From: Megasphaera stantonii
GTDB taxonomy: Bacteria; Bacillota; Negativicutes; Veillonellales; Megasphaeraceae
DNA: 64,000 nucleotides
Direction of reading: 5' to 3'
NCBI RefSeq assembly: GCF_003367905.1
Contig: NZ_CP029462.1
Coordinates: 1,426,001-1,490,000, forward strand
Shown here: piece after piece, positions 53,053-60,851 of the stretch
Position numbering within the stretch: position 1 is the first letter of the stretch
Layout of the letters: each line of letters opens with the position of its first letter
Notes under the pieces: generated by a model
Told to the model about the DNA's origin: nothing
Databases searched by the model: none
The model's input: only the letters and a program-made list of their open reading frames with translations
Made by a program: the position numbers and the translations under genes

Positions 53053-55641
53053 TTATTTTACCAGCTCGTATCCGGCGTCGGTAATGACCTTGGCGAATTC
53101 GTCCGTCGTAATGTCCTTCGTCGCCGTGACGTCGGCCGTCTTGCCTTCCAGGTCGACGGTTACGTCCGTTACGCCGTCCATGGCGGCTAAGGCGTCGTGA
53201 ACGTGTTTCTGGCAGTGCTGGCACATCATGCCTTCGATGTGTAATGTTGTTTTCATAGCAGGTTCTCCTTCCTTCTGTTCAGATATAGGTGTATTTGGAG
53301 TTTCATGTGATGTTTCACGTGAAACAGTTCCAGCAGAATGGTTGGGCTTAAAGAAGCGCAGGCGCAGGGCGTTTAGGACGACGCAGACGCTGCTCAGGCT
53401 CATGGCCGCCGCCCCGATCATGGGGTTCAGCTTGAGGCCGTAGGCCGGGTAAAACAGGCCAGCCGCCAACGGAATGGCGATGACGTTGTAGAAGAAGGCC
53501 CAGAACAGGTTTTCTTTGATGTTTTTGATGACGGCCTTGCTGAGGCGGACGGCGCTGACGGCGTCGAGGAGGTCGCTGCGCATGAGGACGGCGTCGGCGC
53601 TTTCGATGGCGACGTCGGTCCCGGCGCCGATGGCGATGCCTACGTCGGCTTTAGCCAGGGCCGGCGCGTCGTTGACGCCGTCGCCGATCATAGCGACGGT
53701 GCGCCCCTGGGCCTGCAGCTCGGCGATGTGCCGTTCCTTATCCTGAGGCAGGACGCCGGCGATGACCTTGGGAATGCCCAAGCGCTTGCGGATGGCTTCG
53801 GCCGTGCGAGCGTTGTCGCCAGTCAGCATGACCACGTCGATGCCCATAGCGGCAAAGCGGGAAATGGCTTCGGCGCTGGTGGCTTTTTCTACGTCGGCGA
53901 CGGCGATGATGCCGATGACGCCGCTGTTATCGGCGAATATGAGGGGCGTCTTGCCCTGATCGGCTAAGGCGTCGAGACGGTCTGTATAGCTGCCGATGGC
54001 GATGCCCTGCTCTGCCATGAGGGCGGCGTTGCCGGCGTAATAGGTTTTCCCATCGGCGGAGGCGATGACGCCCTTTCCAAAGACGGCACGGAAATCAGAT
54101 ACGGCCTTCGGCGCGATGCCCCTTTCTTTTCCGCAGGCTACGATGGCTTCGGCCAGGGGATGTTCGCTCCCCTGCTCCATGCCGGCAGCCAGGGCGAGGA
54201 GCTCTGTTTCGCTGCAGGTCAGGGCCTGTACATCGGTGACGCGGGGCTTGCCTTCCGTAATGGTGCCGGTCTTGTCCATGACGACGGTGTCGATGGCGTG
54301 AGCCCGTTCCAGGGCTTCGCCGGACTTGATGAGGATGCCGTTTTCCGCGCCCTTCCCCGTGCCGACCATAATGGCGACAGGCGTCGCCAGCCCTAAGGCG
54401 CAGGGGCAGGAAATGACCAGGATGGAAATGCCGATGGAAAAGGCGAATTCCAAGTCGGCTCCCATGGCGAAGTACCACAGGGCTGTAACGGCGACGGCCA
54501 AGGTAATGACAGCCGGGACGAAGATGCCGGCGACGGCGTCGGCGATTTTGGCGATAGGCGCTTTGCTGGCGCTGGCTTCATCGACGAGGCGGATGATCTG
54601 GCTGATCGTCGTATCGTCGCCGACCCGTTGGGCCGTGACGTGAATGTAGCCTGACGTATTGATCGTCGCCGATGTGACCTTGTCGCCGACCTGTTTTTCG
54701 ACGGGAATGCTTTCGCCCGTAATGGCCGATTCGTCAATGCTCGTCGTGCCCTGAGACACGATGCCGTCGGCAGGAATGCGCTCGCCCGGGCGGACGACGA
54801 TTTCATCGCCGACGGCTAAGTCTTCGACGAGAATGACCGTTTCGACGCCGCCGCGCAGGACCGTCGCCTCCTTAGGCGCTAACTTCATGAGCTTTTCAAT
54901 GGCCGCGCTGGTCTTGCCCTTGGCCCTCGTTTCCAGATACTTGCCTACGGTGATGAGGGTGACGATCATGCCGGCCGACTCGAAGTACAGGTTGGCGCTA
55001 TAGGTCTGTACCAAGGCCCAGTCGCCGTGGCCCATGCCCCAGCCCATGCGGAAGATGGCGAAGGCCCCGAAGGCCGCCGAGGCCATGGAGCCCATGCCGA
55101 CGAGGCTGTCCATGTTGGGCGCGCCGCGAAGCAGGTTGGAAAAGCCGTTGATGTAGTACTTGCGGTTCAAATACATGATCGGCAGGATGAGCAGGAACTG
55201 TGCGAAGGCGAAGGAAATGGCATTTTCCGGGCCGTCGAATACTGCTGATATAGCTGACGGGACGGGAATTCCCAGATGAGAGGCCAGCATATGATGCATG
55301 GCGATGTAGACTGTAGGAATGAGAAAGACGATGGACCACAGGAGGCGCCGCTTCATCTGCCTGACTTCCTGCTCGGCCGTATTGGCCGGACTTGCCTGCG
55401 GCGAAGCGCCCTTTGTTCCGGCTTGCCCGCCGGCCAGGGACGCGCCGTATCCGGCCTTGACGACGGCGTCTATAATCGCCTGGCTCGTAAGGATCGTTTC
55501 GTCGTAATCGACCTGCATGCTGTTGGTCAGCAAATTGACGCTGGCCTTTTCTATGCCCTCCAGCTTGGAGACGGCTTTTTCGACGCGGGACGAGCAGGCC
55601 GAGCAGGACATGCCCGTTACCTGATATGTTTCATGCTTCAT
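53053..55641 (-). CDS. copA: Copper-exporting P1B-type ATPase fused to a C-terminal CopZ-like domain
   Basis: It pumps Cu(I) out of the cytoplasm. The 862-residue protein has an N-terminal HMA domain (GMSCSACSS), six to eight membrane helices with the CPC motif ([12 protein letters not shown]), phosphorylation site [11 protein letters not shown], and hinge [22 protein letters not shown]. After a linker there is a second HMA domain ([15 protein letters not shown]) at about 797-862. Such a C-terminal HMA is unusual; CopZ is normally separate. The linker residues TVSRET are encoded by a perfect parS site. AAGGAG sits 8 bases before the Met that opens the second HMA, so free CopZ may also be made. 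It lies downstream of csoR. Confidence 0.95.
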   Translation of the reverse strand: MKHETYQVTGMSCSACSSRVEKAVSKLEGIEKASVNLLTNSMQVDYDETILTSQAIIDAVVKAGYGASLAGGQAGTKGASPQASPANTAEQEVRQMKRRLLWSIVFLIPTVYIAMHHMLASHLGIPVPSAISAVFDGPENAISFAFAQFLLILPIMYLNRKYYINGFSNLLRGAPNMDSLVGMGSMASAAFGAFAIFRMGWGMGHGDWALVQTYSANLYFESAGMIVTLITVGKYLETRAKGKTSAAIEKLMKLAPKEATVLRGGVETVILVEDLAVGDEIVVRPGERIPADGIVSQGTTSIDESAITGESIPVEKQVGDKVTSATINTSGYIHVTAQRVGDDTTISQIIRLVDEASASKAPIAKIADAVAGIFVPAVITLAVAVTALWYFAMGADLEFAFSIGISILVISCPCALGLATPVAIMVGTGKGAENGILIKSGEALERAHAIDTVVMDKTGTITEGKPRVTDVQALTCSETELLALAAGMEQGSEHPLAEAIVACGKERGIAPKAVSDFRAVFGKGVIASADGKTYYAGNAALMAEQGIAIGSYTDRLDALADQGKTPLIFADNSGVIGIIAVADVEKATSAEAISRFAAMGIDVVMLTGDNARTAEAIRKRLGIPKVIAGVLPQDKERHIAELQAQGRTVAMIGDGVNDAPALAKADVGIAIGAGTDVAIESADAVLMRSDLLDAVSAVRLSKAVIKNIKENLFWAFFYNVIAIPLAAGLFYPAYGLKLNPMIGAAAMSLSSVCVVLNALRLRFFKPNHSAGTVSRETSHETPNTPISEQKEGEPAMKTTLHIEGMMCQHCQKHVHDALAAMDGVTDVTVDLEGKTADVTATKDITTDEFAKVITDAGYELVK
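53311..53326. promoter_or_regulatory. parS site 6, inside the copA coding sequence
   Basis: Perfect TGTTTCACGTGAAACA; read on the minus strand within the copA frame it encodes VSRET of the inter-domain linker. Confidence 0.93.
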
Positions 55642-55653
55642 GCAATCACTCCC

Positions 55654-55968
55654 TTACTTCATCAATTTTTGCAGGGTACAGACGAGCTCATCGACGACGT
55701 CGTCCTTCCCCTCGCGGATATCGTGGACGACACAGCTCTTGATGTGCTGGCCGAGGAGCTCCTTGTTGAAGGAATTCAGGGCCGACTGGATGGCCGTGAC
55801 CTGCATCAGGATATCGATGCAATAGCGGTCCGTCTCCACCATGCGCTTGATGCCCCGTACCTGCCCTTCAATCCGGTTTAACCGGGAAATCAGTCGTTTA
55901 TATTCCTTCTCGTCGCGGTGCTTCAGCTTCACGCCTCCGCAGCAGCTCGTATCGTTCATAGAATCCAT
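55654..55968 (-). CDS. csoR: CsoR-family copper-sensing repressor
   Basis: CsoR represses copA until Cu(I) binds. The 104-residue protein shows DEKEYKRLISRLNRIEGQVRGIKRMVETDRYCIDIL, and has the Cu(I) ligand set Cys50, His75 and Cys79 (RYC, then GQHIKSCV). Extra Cys at 9-10 in the N-terminal tail are not part of the standard site. ATG 55968 is 7 bases from AGGAGG. It is 12 bases upstream of copA. A CsoR-type operator lies between the -35 and -10 of its own promoter. Confidence 0.95.
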   Translation of the reverse strand: MDSMNDTSCCGGVKLKHRDEKEYKRLISRLNRIEGQVRGIKRMVETDRYCIDILMQVTAIQSALNSFNKELLGQHIKSCVVHDIREGKDDVVDELVCTLQKLMK

Positions 55969-56000
55969 ATGTATCCCTCCTGACATAGGTGCAGAGATGA

Positions 56001-56053
56001 TATACCCCATACCGGTATATAAACATAATATACCCAGTAAGGGTATATGTCAA
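56001..56053 (-). promoter_or_regulatory. csoR-copA promoter with CsoR operators
   Basis: On the minus strand TTGACA (56053-56048), 17 bases, TATTAT (56030-56025). The spacer contains the perfect palindrome TATACCC-AGTAA-GGGTATA (56029-56047, plus-strand reading). A second, less perfect one, TATACC...GGTATA (56001-56019), lies downstream of the -10. This is the expected layout for CsoR autorepression. Confidence 0.88.
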
Positions 56054-56099
56054 GATGCCGAAGAGAGATTGGACGGACGTACGGAAGGAGCTGAGAAAT

Positions 56100-56156
56100 A
56101 AAAAACGGTACGGGACGACAGCTGCTATAAGCTGGCTGCCGTTCCATACCGTTTTG
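56100..56156 (-). terminator. Terminator of the CoA-transferase operon
   Basis: AAAACGGTA, GG, CAGC and matching GCTG, CC, TACCGTTTT form a long hairpin; the minus strand ends TTTTTTATT. Confidence 0.82.
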
Positions 56157-56178
56157 TCGTTTTATACGTTATATACTG

Positions 56179-56838
56179 TTATTCCATGACGCCGATTTCG
56201 TCGGGGACGATGAAATCCGCTTCGGTGCAGGCCTTGATGTCATCTACGGTGTAGCCTGCGGCCAGTTCCCGCAGGACTAAGCCTTCCGGCGTGACTTCAA
56301 AGTAGCACCGTTCGGTGACGATGTCGGTGACGCATTTCGCGCCCGTCAGGGGCAGGGTGCATTTTTTCAGGATCTTCGATTTGCCGCTCTTTTCGCAGTG
56401 GTCCGTCGCTACGATGATCTTCTTGACGCCAGCGCACAGATCCATGGCGCCGCCCATGCCGGGGACGAGCTTGCCCGGGATAGTCCAGTTGGCCAGGTTG
56501 CCTTCCTGGTCGACCTGCAGGGTGCCCAGTACGGTAGCGTCGATGTGTCCGCCGCGGATGAAGGCGAAGGACATTTCATGGTCGTATACGCTGCCGCCGG
56601 TGATGATGGAGGCCGGCTGGCCGCCTGCGTCGATGACGTCGATGTCGACGCTGTCCCAGGGCGGCGTCGCGCCGCTGCCGACGGTGCCGATTTCCGCTTC
56701 CAGCCAGAGGTTGACGCCTTCAGGCAGATAGTTGACGCACAAGAGAGGAACGCCGATGCCCAGATTGACAAAGTCGCCGTTTTTGAAGAATTTAGCGCAC
56801 CGCGATGCGATGAGCGCCCGTCCAGTTAATGCCGCCAT
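56179..56838 (-). CDS. Acyl-CoA:acetate/acetoacetate CoA-transferase, beta subunit
   Basis: The 219-residue subunit of a family I (SCOT-type, AtoA/CtfB-like) CoA-transferase. It has ALIASRCAKFFKNGDFVNLGIGVPLL and the catalytic-Glu region WLEAEIGTVG (family SENG/ESENG). FIRGGHIDATVLGTLQVDQEGNLANW and GMGGAMDLCAGVKKIIVATDHCEKSGKSKIL follow. It exchanges CoA between short-chain acids in fermentation. Its ATG overlaps the alpha-subunit stop. Which acid pair is used is unknown. Confidence 0.92.
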   Translation of the reverse strand: MAALTGRALIASRCAKFFKNGDFVNLGIGVPLLCVNYLPEGVNLWLEAEIGTVGSGATPPWDSVDIDVIDAGGQPASIITGGSVYDHEMSFAFIRGGHIDATVLGTLQVDQEGNLANWTIPGKLVPGMGGAMDLCAGVKKIIVATDHCEKSGKSKILKKCTLPLTGAKCVTDIVTERCYFEVTPEGLVLRELAAGYTVDDIKACTEADFIVPDEIGVME

Positions 56839-57581
56839 TATTTTCCGCCTCCTTCCGCAGCCTTAGCCTTTGCTTCGGCCTTGGCCTTCGCCCGCTGCCA
56901 CATGGGGCACATCGGCCGTTTTTCGCCGGTCCGCACGTATACCATGTCGACGATGGGTGCCGGCACGTCGATTTCTTCAGGGCCCAATTCGCCGACTTCA
57001 ACCAGCTCTTCGACTTCGGCGATGACGAAATCCGCCGCCAGGGCGATGGTGCTGTTCGTCGCCCGCGAGTTCAGGCGGAAGGAAATGTTGCCGGCCTTGT
57101 CGGCCTTCGTCGCCTTGACCAGGGCGACGTCAGCCCGCAGGGGCAGCTCCAGGAGATAGTCCTTGCCGTTGATGGTCAATACCTGCTTGCCTTCAGCCAC
57201 TTCCGTGCCGAGGCCCGTCGGGGTCAGGCAGCCGCCGAGGCCTGCGCCGCCGCAGCGGATGCGTTCGGCCCAGGTGCCCTGGGGGCTGAATTCGACGTCC
57301 AGCTCGCCGGCCAGCATCTGGTCCTTCGCTACGGGATTCAGGCCGATATGGGTCGTAATAATGCTCTTGACCCGTTTGGCTACGATCAGCTTGCCGACGC
57401 CTTGGTCGGGCATGCCGGCCGAAACGGCGATGGCGTGGATGTCCGTAACGCCCTTTTCCAGCATGCCGTCGATGATTTCATCGGCGGCGAATTCGCCGTG
57501 CCAGTCGCCGAACATAATCGTCTGGCCGTCGTGAATCTTGCTCAGCGCTTCTTCTTTGGTCACTACTTTGTTTGCAAACAC
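56838..57581 (-). CDS. Acyl-CoA:acetate/acetoacetate CoA-transferase, alpha subunit
   Basis: The 247-residue AtoD/CtfA-like subunit has ALSKIHDGQTIMFGDWHGEFAADEIIDGMLEKG, the CoA-binding RCGGAGLGGCLTPTGLGTEVAEGK motif, and FRLNSRATNSTIALAADFVIAEVEE. It ends in a Lys/Ala-rich tail. It pairs with the overlapping beta subunit and lies 41 bases after a crotonase-family gene, so the three form an operon that likely acts on short-chain acyl-CoA in chain-elongating or butyrate fermentation. Confidence 0.92.
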   Translation of the reverse strand: MFANKVVTKEEALSKIHDGQTIMFGDWHGEFAADEIIDGMLEKGVTDIHAIAVSAGMPDQGVGKLIVAKRVKSIITTHIGLNPVAKDQMLAGELDVEFSPQGTWAERIRCGGAGLGGCLTPTGLGTEVAEGKQVLTINGKDYLLELPLRADVALVKATKADKAGNISFRLNSRATNSTIALAADFVIAEVEELVEVGELGPEEIDVPAPIVDMVYVRTGEKRPMCPMWQRAKAKAEAKAKAAEGGGK

Positions 57582-57622
57582 AAAATGACCTCCTTTCCTC
57601 CTATAACACTGCGTCTATACGC

Positions 57623-58417
57623 TTATTTCCCTTGGAATATGGCTTTGCGTTTTTCCATAAAGGCCTTGCAGCCTTCCTGGAAGTCCATGGACGCCGAGCA
57701 TTCGCGCTGCGTCGGCACTTCCGTTTCGTCGAGCCATTTCTTGTAGTCGACATACATGGCGTCGTATATCTGCTTTTTGATGTTCTTGTACGACAGGAGA
57801 GGTCCTGCGGCGATCTTCTTGGCAAAGGCCATGGTCACGCTGTCCAGCTCTTCCACCGTCGTGACCTTATAGGCCAGGCCCAGGGCTTTGGCTTCTTCCG
57901 CGCCGACGGGGCGGCCCGTAGCGGCCAGTTCCATCGTGCGGTTCGGGCCGATGAGGCGGGTCAGGAGATACGTCGCGCCCGTGTCGGGGACGAGGCCCAG
58001 GTTGACGAAGGCCAGGATGAATTTCGCGTTGTCGGCGCAGATCATGAAGTCGCCGCCGATGGCCAGGCTCACGCCGGCTCCGGCCGCCGCGCCGCTGACC
58101 GAGGTGATGACGATCTTGCTCATCTTCTTCAAGCCGTCGGCGACGCTGCCGACCTTGCTGATCAGGCCGTCCATGTTGACTTCGCCGCCGGCCTGGATGA
58201 GCTTGTAGAAATAGCCGATGTCGCCGCCGGCGGAGAAGGCCTTTTCCGCCCCTTTAATGACCAGGACGCGCACGTCCGGGTCGTGTTCCGCCTTGTCGAC
58301 GACGTACATGAGCTCGTCGGCCATCTGCTCGTCAATGGCGTTGAGGTTCTTCATGTAATTCATCGTAACGACGGCGATGCCGTCTTCTACCGTGTAAATC
58401 AACTTCTGCAATTCCAT
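57623..58417 (-). CDS. Enoyl-CoA hydratase/isomerase (crotonase family)
   Basis: The 264-residue crotonase-fold protein has KGAEKAFSAGGDIGYF (first oxyanion-hole loop) and SGAAAGAGVSLAIGGDFMIC (second). At the catalytic region the sequence is FVNLGLVPDTGATYLL, with Asp in place of one of the two Glu of true crotonase (QPEI / GAGGTQ). That is more like isomerase or PaaG-type members, so hydratase activity is uncertain. ATG 58417 follows AAAGGAGG; the frame extends 36 bases upstream. It opens the CoA-transferase operon. Confidence 0.88.
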   Translation of the reverse strand: MELQKLIYTVEDGIAVVTMNYMKNLNAIDEQMADELMYVVDKAEHDPDVRVLVIKGAEKAFSAGGDIGYFYKLIQAGGEVNMDGLISKVGSVADGLKKMSKIVITSVSGAAAGAGVSLAIGGDFMICADNAKFILAFVNLGLVPDTGATYLLTRLIGPNRTMELAATGRPVGAEEAKALGLAYKVTTVEELDSVTMAFAKKIAAGPLLSYKNIKKQIYDAMYVDYKKWLDETEVPTQRECSASMDFQEGCKAFMEKRKAIFQGK

Positions 58418-58627
58418 ACCAGTTCCTCCTTTACAGGTCTTCTCTATCACCAAAACTGCCTTGGGCAGCCTTTAGTCGGGGGAATATAAAAATTAACCGT
58501 TTATACGAAGGGCGGGCCATGCTCCTGTCTGCGGCGCGGCAAACCTTCTTACTGACGCCTGTTGCGGCGTCTCTGCTGGTTTCTCTATATTTAATTTCCA
58601 TGTACACGTTCGGTTTCTTATAAGTAA
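58418..58627 (-). other. Long leader of the crotonase-CoA-transferase operon
   Basis: About 200 bases separate the predicted start (about 58620) from the crotonase ATG. It contains a small hairpin GACGCC-GCAACA-GGCGTC (near 58555-58575) and a run of T, but I recognise no known riboswitch. Confidence 0.4.
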
Positions 58628-58656
58628 ATAATATATGGATTATGCTAAATTGTCAA
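58628..58656 (-). promoter_or_regulatory. Promoter of the crotonase-CoA-transferase operon
   Basis: Minus strand TTGACA (58656-58651), 17 bases, TATTAT (58633-58628), close to consensus. Confidence 0.8.
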
Positions 58657-58743
58657 TAATGAGTCGTTTTAGAATGGACATTAGTTCTATATTTCATGGA
58701 TTTGCCATGCAAATAGAGACGGTACCCAAACTGTACGATATCA

Positions 58744-58787
58744 AAACTGCAAGAACGCCCTGCACCGTCGCAGCCGTGCAGGGCGTC
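58744..58787 (-). terminator. Terminator of the butyryl-CoA transferase-type gene
   Basis: ACGCCCTGCA pairs with TGCAGGGCGT around a 12-base loop, with TTTT nearby on the minus strand. Confidence 0.72.
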
Positions 58788-58815
58788 GTCCATGGTCCGT
58801 ATGAAATTGCGGGGC

Positions 58816-60153
58816 TTACCGCTTGTTGCTCCGCCGCCAGATGCGCTGCTTTTCCGCGGCCTTGATCAGGGCGTCGCGGAAATCGGGATGGGCGATGCTG
58901 ATAAGGGCCTCGGCACGCTGCCACGTCGCCAGGCCCGACAGGTTGACGGCGCCGTATTCCGTCGCCACGTAGGGCGTCTGGGTCCGCGGCGTCGTGATGA
59001 TGTCGCCGTCCGTGAACTTCGGCAGGATATTGGAGCGGCCGACGCCGTAGGCGTCGAAGTACATGGAGGGCATGGCCAGGAAGGCCTTGCCGTGAGAGGC
59101 CATATAGGTGCCCGTCACGAAGTCCAGCTGGCCGCCGGTGCCGCTGATCTGCCGCGTCCCGACCGATTCGGCGCAGACCTGGCCGTACAAATCGACGGCG
59201 ATGCAGCTGTTGATGGAGATGAAGTCGTCGAGCTGGCGGATGGTTTCGGCGGCGTTGACATAGTACATGGGGGCCGAGAGAATTCCCTGATTGCAGTGCA
59301 GAAATTCGTACAGCTCCTTCGAGCCGAGGCAGACGGAGAATACGCCCTTTCCCCGCTGGAGGGGCTTCTTTTTATTAGTAATTTTTCCCGACTGATAGAG
59401 CTTTAAATAGCCGTCGCTCATGATTTCGGCATGCATGCCTAAGTCTTTCAGATCCGATTCGGCAATGAGCTCGCCTAAGGCGTTGGGCATGCCGCCAATG
59501 CCCAGCTGCAGGGTCATGCCGTCGTGGAGATAGGGGAAAATCTGGGCGGCGATTTTCTTATCCAATTCGCTGGCCGGCCGTCCCGGCGCGGCGCTGATCG
59601 GCTCGTCGCTTTCGACGACCCAGTCCACGTCGGAAATATGGATATGGTCATTGGCTACGCCGTACACGACGGGCATGTCCCGATTGACTTCCAGAATGAT
59701 GTGGTCCGCCGCGTCGAGGACCTCCTGCTGGCAGCAGTTCGTCAGGCCGAAGGAGAAATTTCCCTGCCGATCCATAGGCGCAACGGTAATCATGGCCACG
59801 TCGACGGGGGCGAATCCCCTCTCGTAGTAGGAACCGCAGTTGCGGAACAGCATGGGCTGATGATAGGCTCGTCCTTGGTCCAGGTACTTCCTGTCGATGG
59901 CCGAGCAGTGCCATACGTTGTACGTAAAGGTCTCGTTATCTGGGTCCTGCTCCAGCACCTGTACGGGCCGGCAGGTCACGCTGCCCCGTACATTTACGTT
60001 CTTCAATTCGTCCCGCCGCCCTGCCAGGGCCTTGTCCAAGGCCGCCGGGAAGGAGCAGCAATGGCTGTAATCTACCCAGTCGCCGTCTTTGACAATCTGC
60101 ACGGCCTGCTCCGGACTGCGGAGCTTGGCCTGATACTCGCGGTATACGTCCAT
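58816..60153 (-). CDS. Butyryl-CoA:acetate CoA-transferase-type enzyme
   Basis: The 445-residue protein belongs to the acetyl-CoA hydrolase/transferase family. Its pattern (DGDWVDYSHCCSFPAALDKAL, GIGGMPNALGELIAESDLKDLGMHAEIMSDGYLKLYQSGKITNKKK, SVGTRQISGTGGQLDFVTG, HPDFRDALIKAAEKQRIWRRSNKR) closely follows, from memory, the butyryl-CoA:acetate CoA-transferases of gut butyrate producers. 4-Hydroxybutyrate CoA-transferase is the next best match. In fermentation it moves CoA from butyryl-CoA to acetate, releasing butyrate. It is transcribed separately from the other CoA-transferase operon and has its own terminator. Confidence 0.9.
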   Translation of the reverse strand: MDVYREYQAKLRSPEQAVQIVKDGDWVDYSHCCSFPAALDKALAGRRDELKNVNVRGSVTCRPVQVLEQDPDNETFTYNVWHCSAIDRKYLDQGRAYHQPMLFRNCGSYYERGFAPVDVAMITVAPMDRQGNFSFGLTNCCQQEVLDAADHIILEVNRDMPVVYGVANDHIHISDVDWVVESDEPISAAPGRPASELDKKIAAQIFPYLHDGMTLQLGIGGMPNALGELIAESDLKDLGMHAEIMSDGYLKLYQSGKITNKKKPLQRGKGVFSVCLGSKELYEFLHCNQGILSAPMYYVNAAETIRQLDDFISINSCIAVDLYGQVCAESVGTRQISGTGGQLDFVTGTYMASHGKAFLAMPSMYFDAYGVGRSNILPKFTDGDIITTPRTQTPYVATEYGAVNLSGLATWQRAEALISIAHPDFRDALIKAAEKQRIWRRSNKR

Positions 60154-60277
60154 AGTATCACCTCGTATATAGCCAATTTTTAGGAAAACAGTTCACGTCG
60201 GTATGTATGTGTTTATTATATACGAATTAACATAAAAAGTCATGGCAAAAGAGCCTTCTGCGGAGCTGAAATACCGT

Positions 60278-60369
60278 CCTGCCCGTGAAACCTCCTATGG
60301 GAAGCTGACAGCACGGCGTGAGAGCTGAGGGCGAAAATCCCTTGTGCGGCTGAACCGATACGGGCAAGG
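60278..60369 (+). other. Unidentified structured segment (possible RNA or intron remnant)
   Basis: CCTGCCCGT (60278-60286) pairs with ACGGGC-A-AGG (60360-60369), with one bulged A, to enclose a folded unit. Inside, CAG-CAC pairs with GTGCGGCTG, and AGGG-CGAAAA-TCCCT forms a hairpin. No frame codes here. The look of it (CCGATACGGGCAAGG, and GGGCGAAAATCCCTTGTG) recalls pieces of bacterial group II introns, but no reverse transcriptase is present. I do not claim that identity. Confidence 0.4.
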
Positions 60370-60382
60370 ACTATCGATGGTA

Positions 60383-60436
60383 TTGACAAGCTGCGGCATA
60401 AAGCCTATACTAATCACATCAAAATAATTTGATGTG
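60383..60436 (+). promoter_or_regulatory. arsR promoter and ArsR operator 1
   Basis: TTGACA (60383-60388), 17 bases, TATACT (60406-60411), then the inverted repeat CACATCAAA-ATAA-TTTGATGTG (60415-60436) just downstream of the -10, where ArsR binding would block transcription. Confidence 0.88.
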
Positions 60437-60446
60437 AGGTAACGCT

Positions 60447-60761
60447 ATGAAAACGGAATACCAAGAACAAGCGAAAGTCTTTAAGGCACTATGTGATCCT
60501 AAGCGCCTGGCTATTCTGGAGCAGCTGCGGGGCGGCGAAAAATGCGCCTGCGTGCTGCAGGAGCCGTTGGATTTGACCCAGTCGGGCTTATCGTACCATA
60601 TGAAGATCCTTTGCGATTCCGGCATCGTAGTCAGCCGGCAGGAAGGAAAATGGACGCACTACCGGTTGAGCTCTTCCGGCAGAGACCGGGCCGTGCAATT
60701 ACTGAAAAAGCTCACGACGCCTACTATTGAACAAGAAACGCCCGTTCCTCCGTGCAGATAG
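60447..60761 (+). CDS. arsR: ArsR-family metal(loid)-responsive repressor
   Basis: The 104-residue winged-helix repressor has FKALCDPKRLAILEQLRGGEKCACVLQEPLDLTQSGLSYHMKILCDSGIVVSRQEGKWTHYRLS. The Cys-Ala-Cys in GEKCACVL corresponds to the CxC of alpha-3-type As(III)/Sb(III) sites (family ELCVCDL), with another Cys in KALCDP as possible third ligand. It represses its own operon through two near-identical dyads, one before this gene and one before the permease. GAGGT precedes the ATG. Confidence 0.93.
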   Translation: MKTEYQEQAKVFKALCDPKRLAILEQLRGGEKCACVLQEPLDLTQSGLSYHMKILCDSGIVVSRQEGKWTHYRLSSSGRDRAVQLLKKLTTPTIEQETPVPPCR

Positions 60762-60801
60762 AAAAGACATCGGACTCTGGACGGCGTTTCTTTTAACCCA
60801 A

Positions 60802-60823
60802 CACATCAAAAAATATTGATGTA
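60802..60823 (+). promoter_or_regulatory. ArsR operator 2, upstream of the permease gene
   Basis: ACATCAA (60803-60809) and TTGATGT (60816-60822) repeat the dyad found before arsR, so the permease gene has its own ArsR-controlled site. Confidence 0.8.
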
Positions 60824-60851
60824 TTATGGAAATAGAAAGGAAGCGGTTGAC

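Noticed and set aside
47865-53326. Recurrent 16-bp palindromes as a CRISPR or REP-type repeat array
   Set aside because: Spacing is irregular (0.5-5 kb), there are no spacers or cas genes, and the sequence is exactly the parS consensus.
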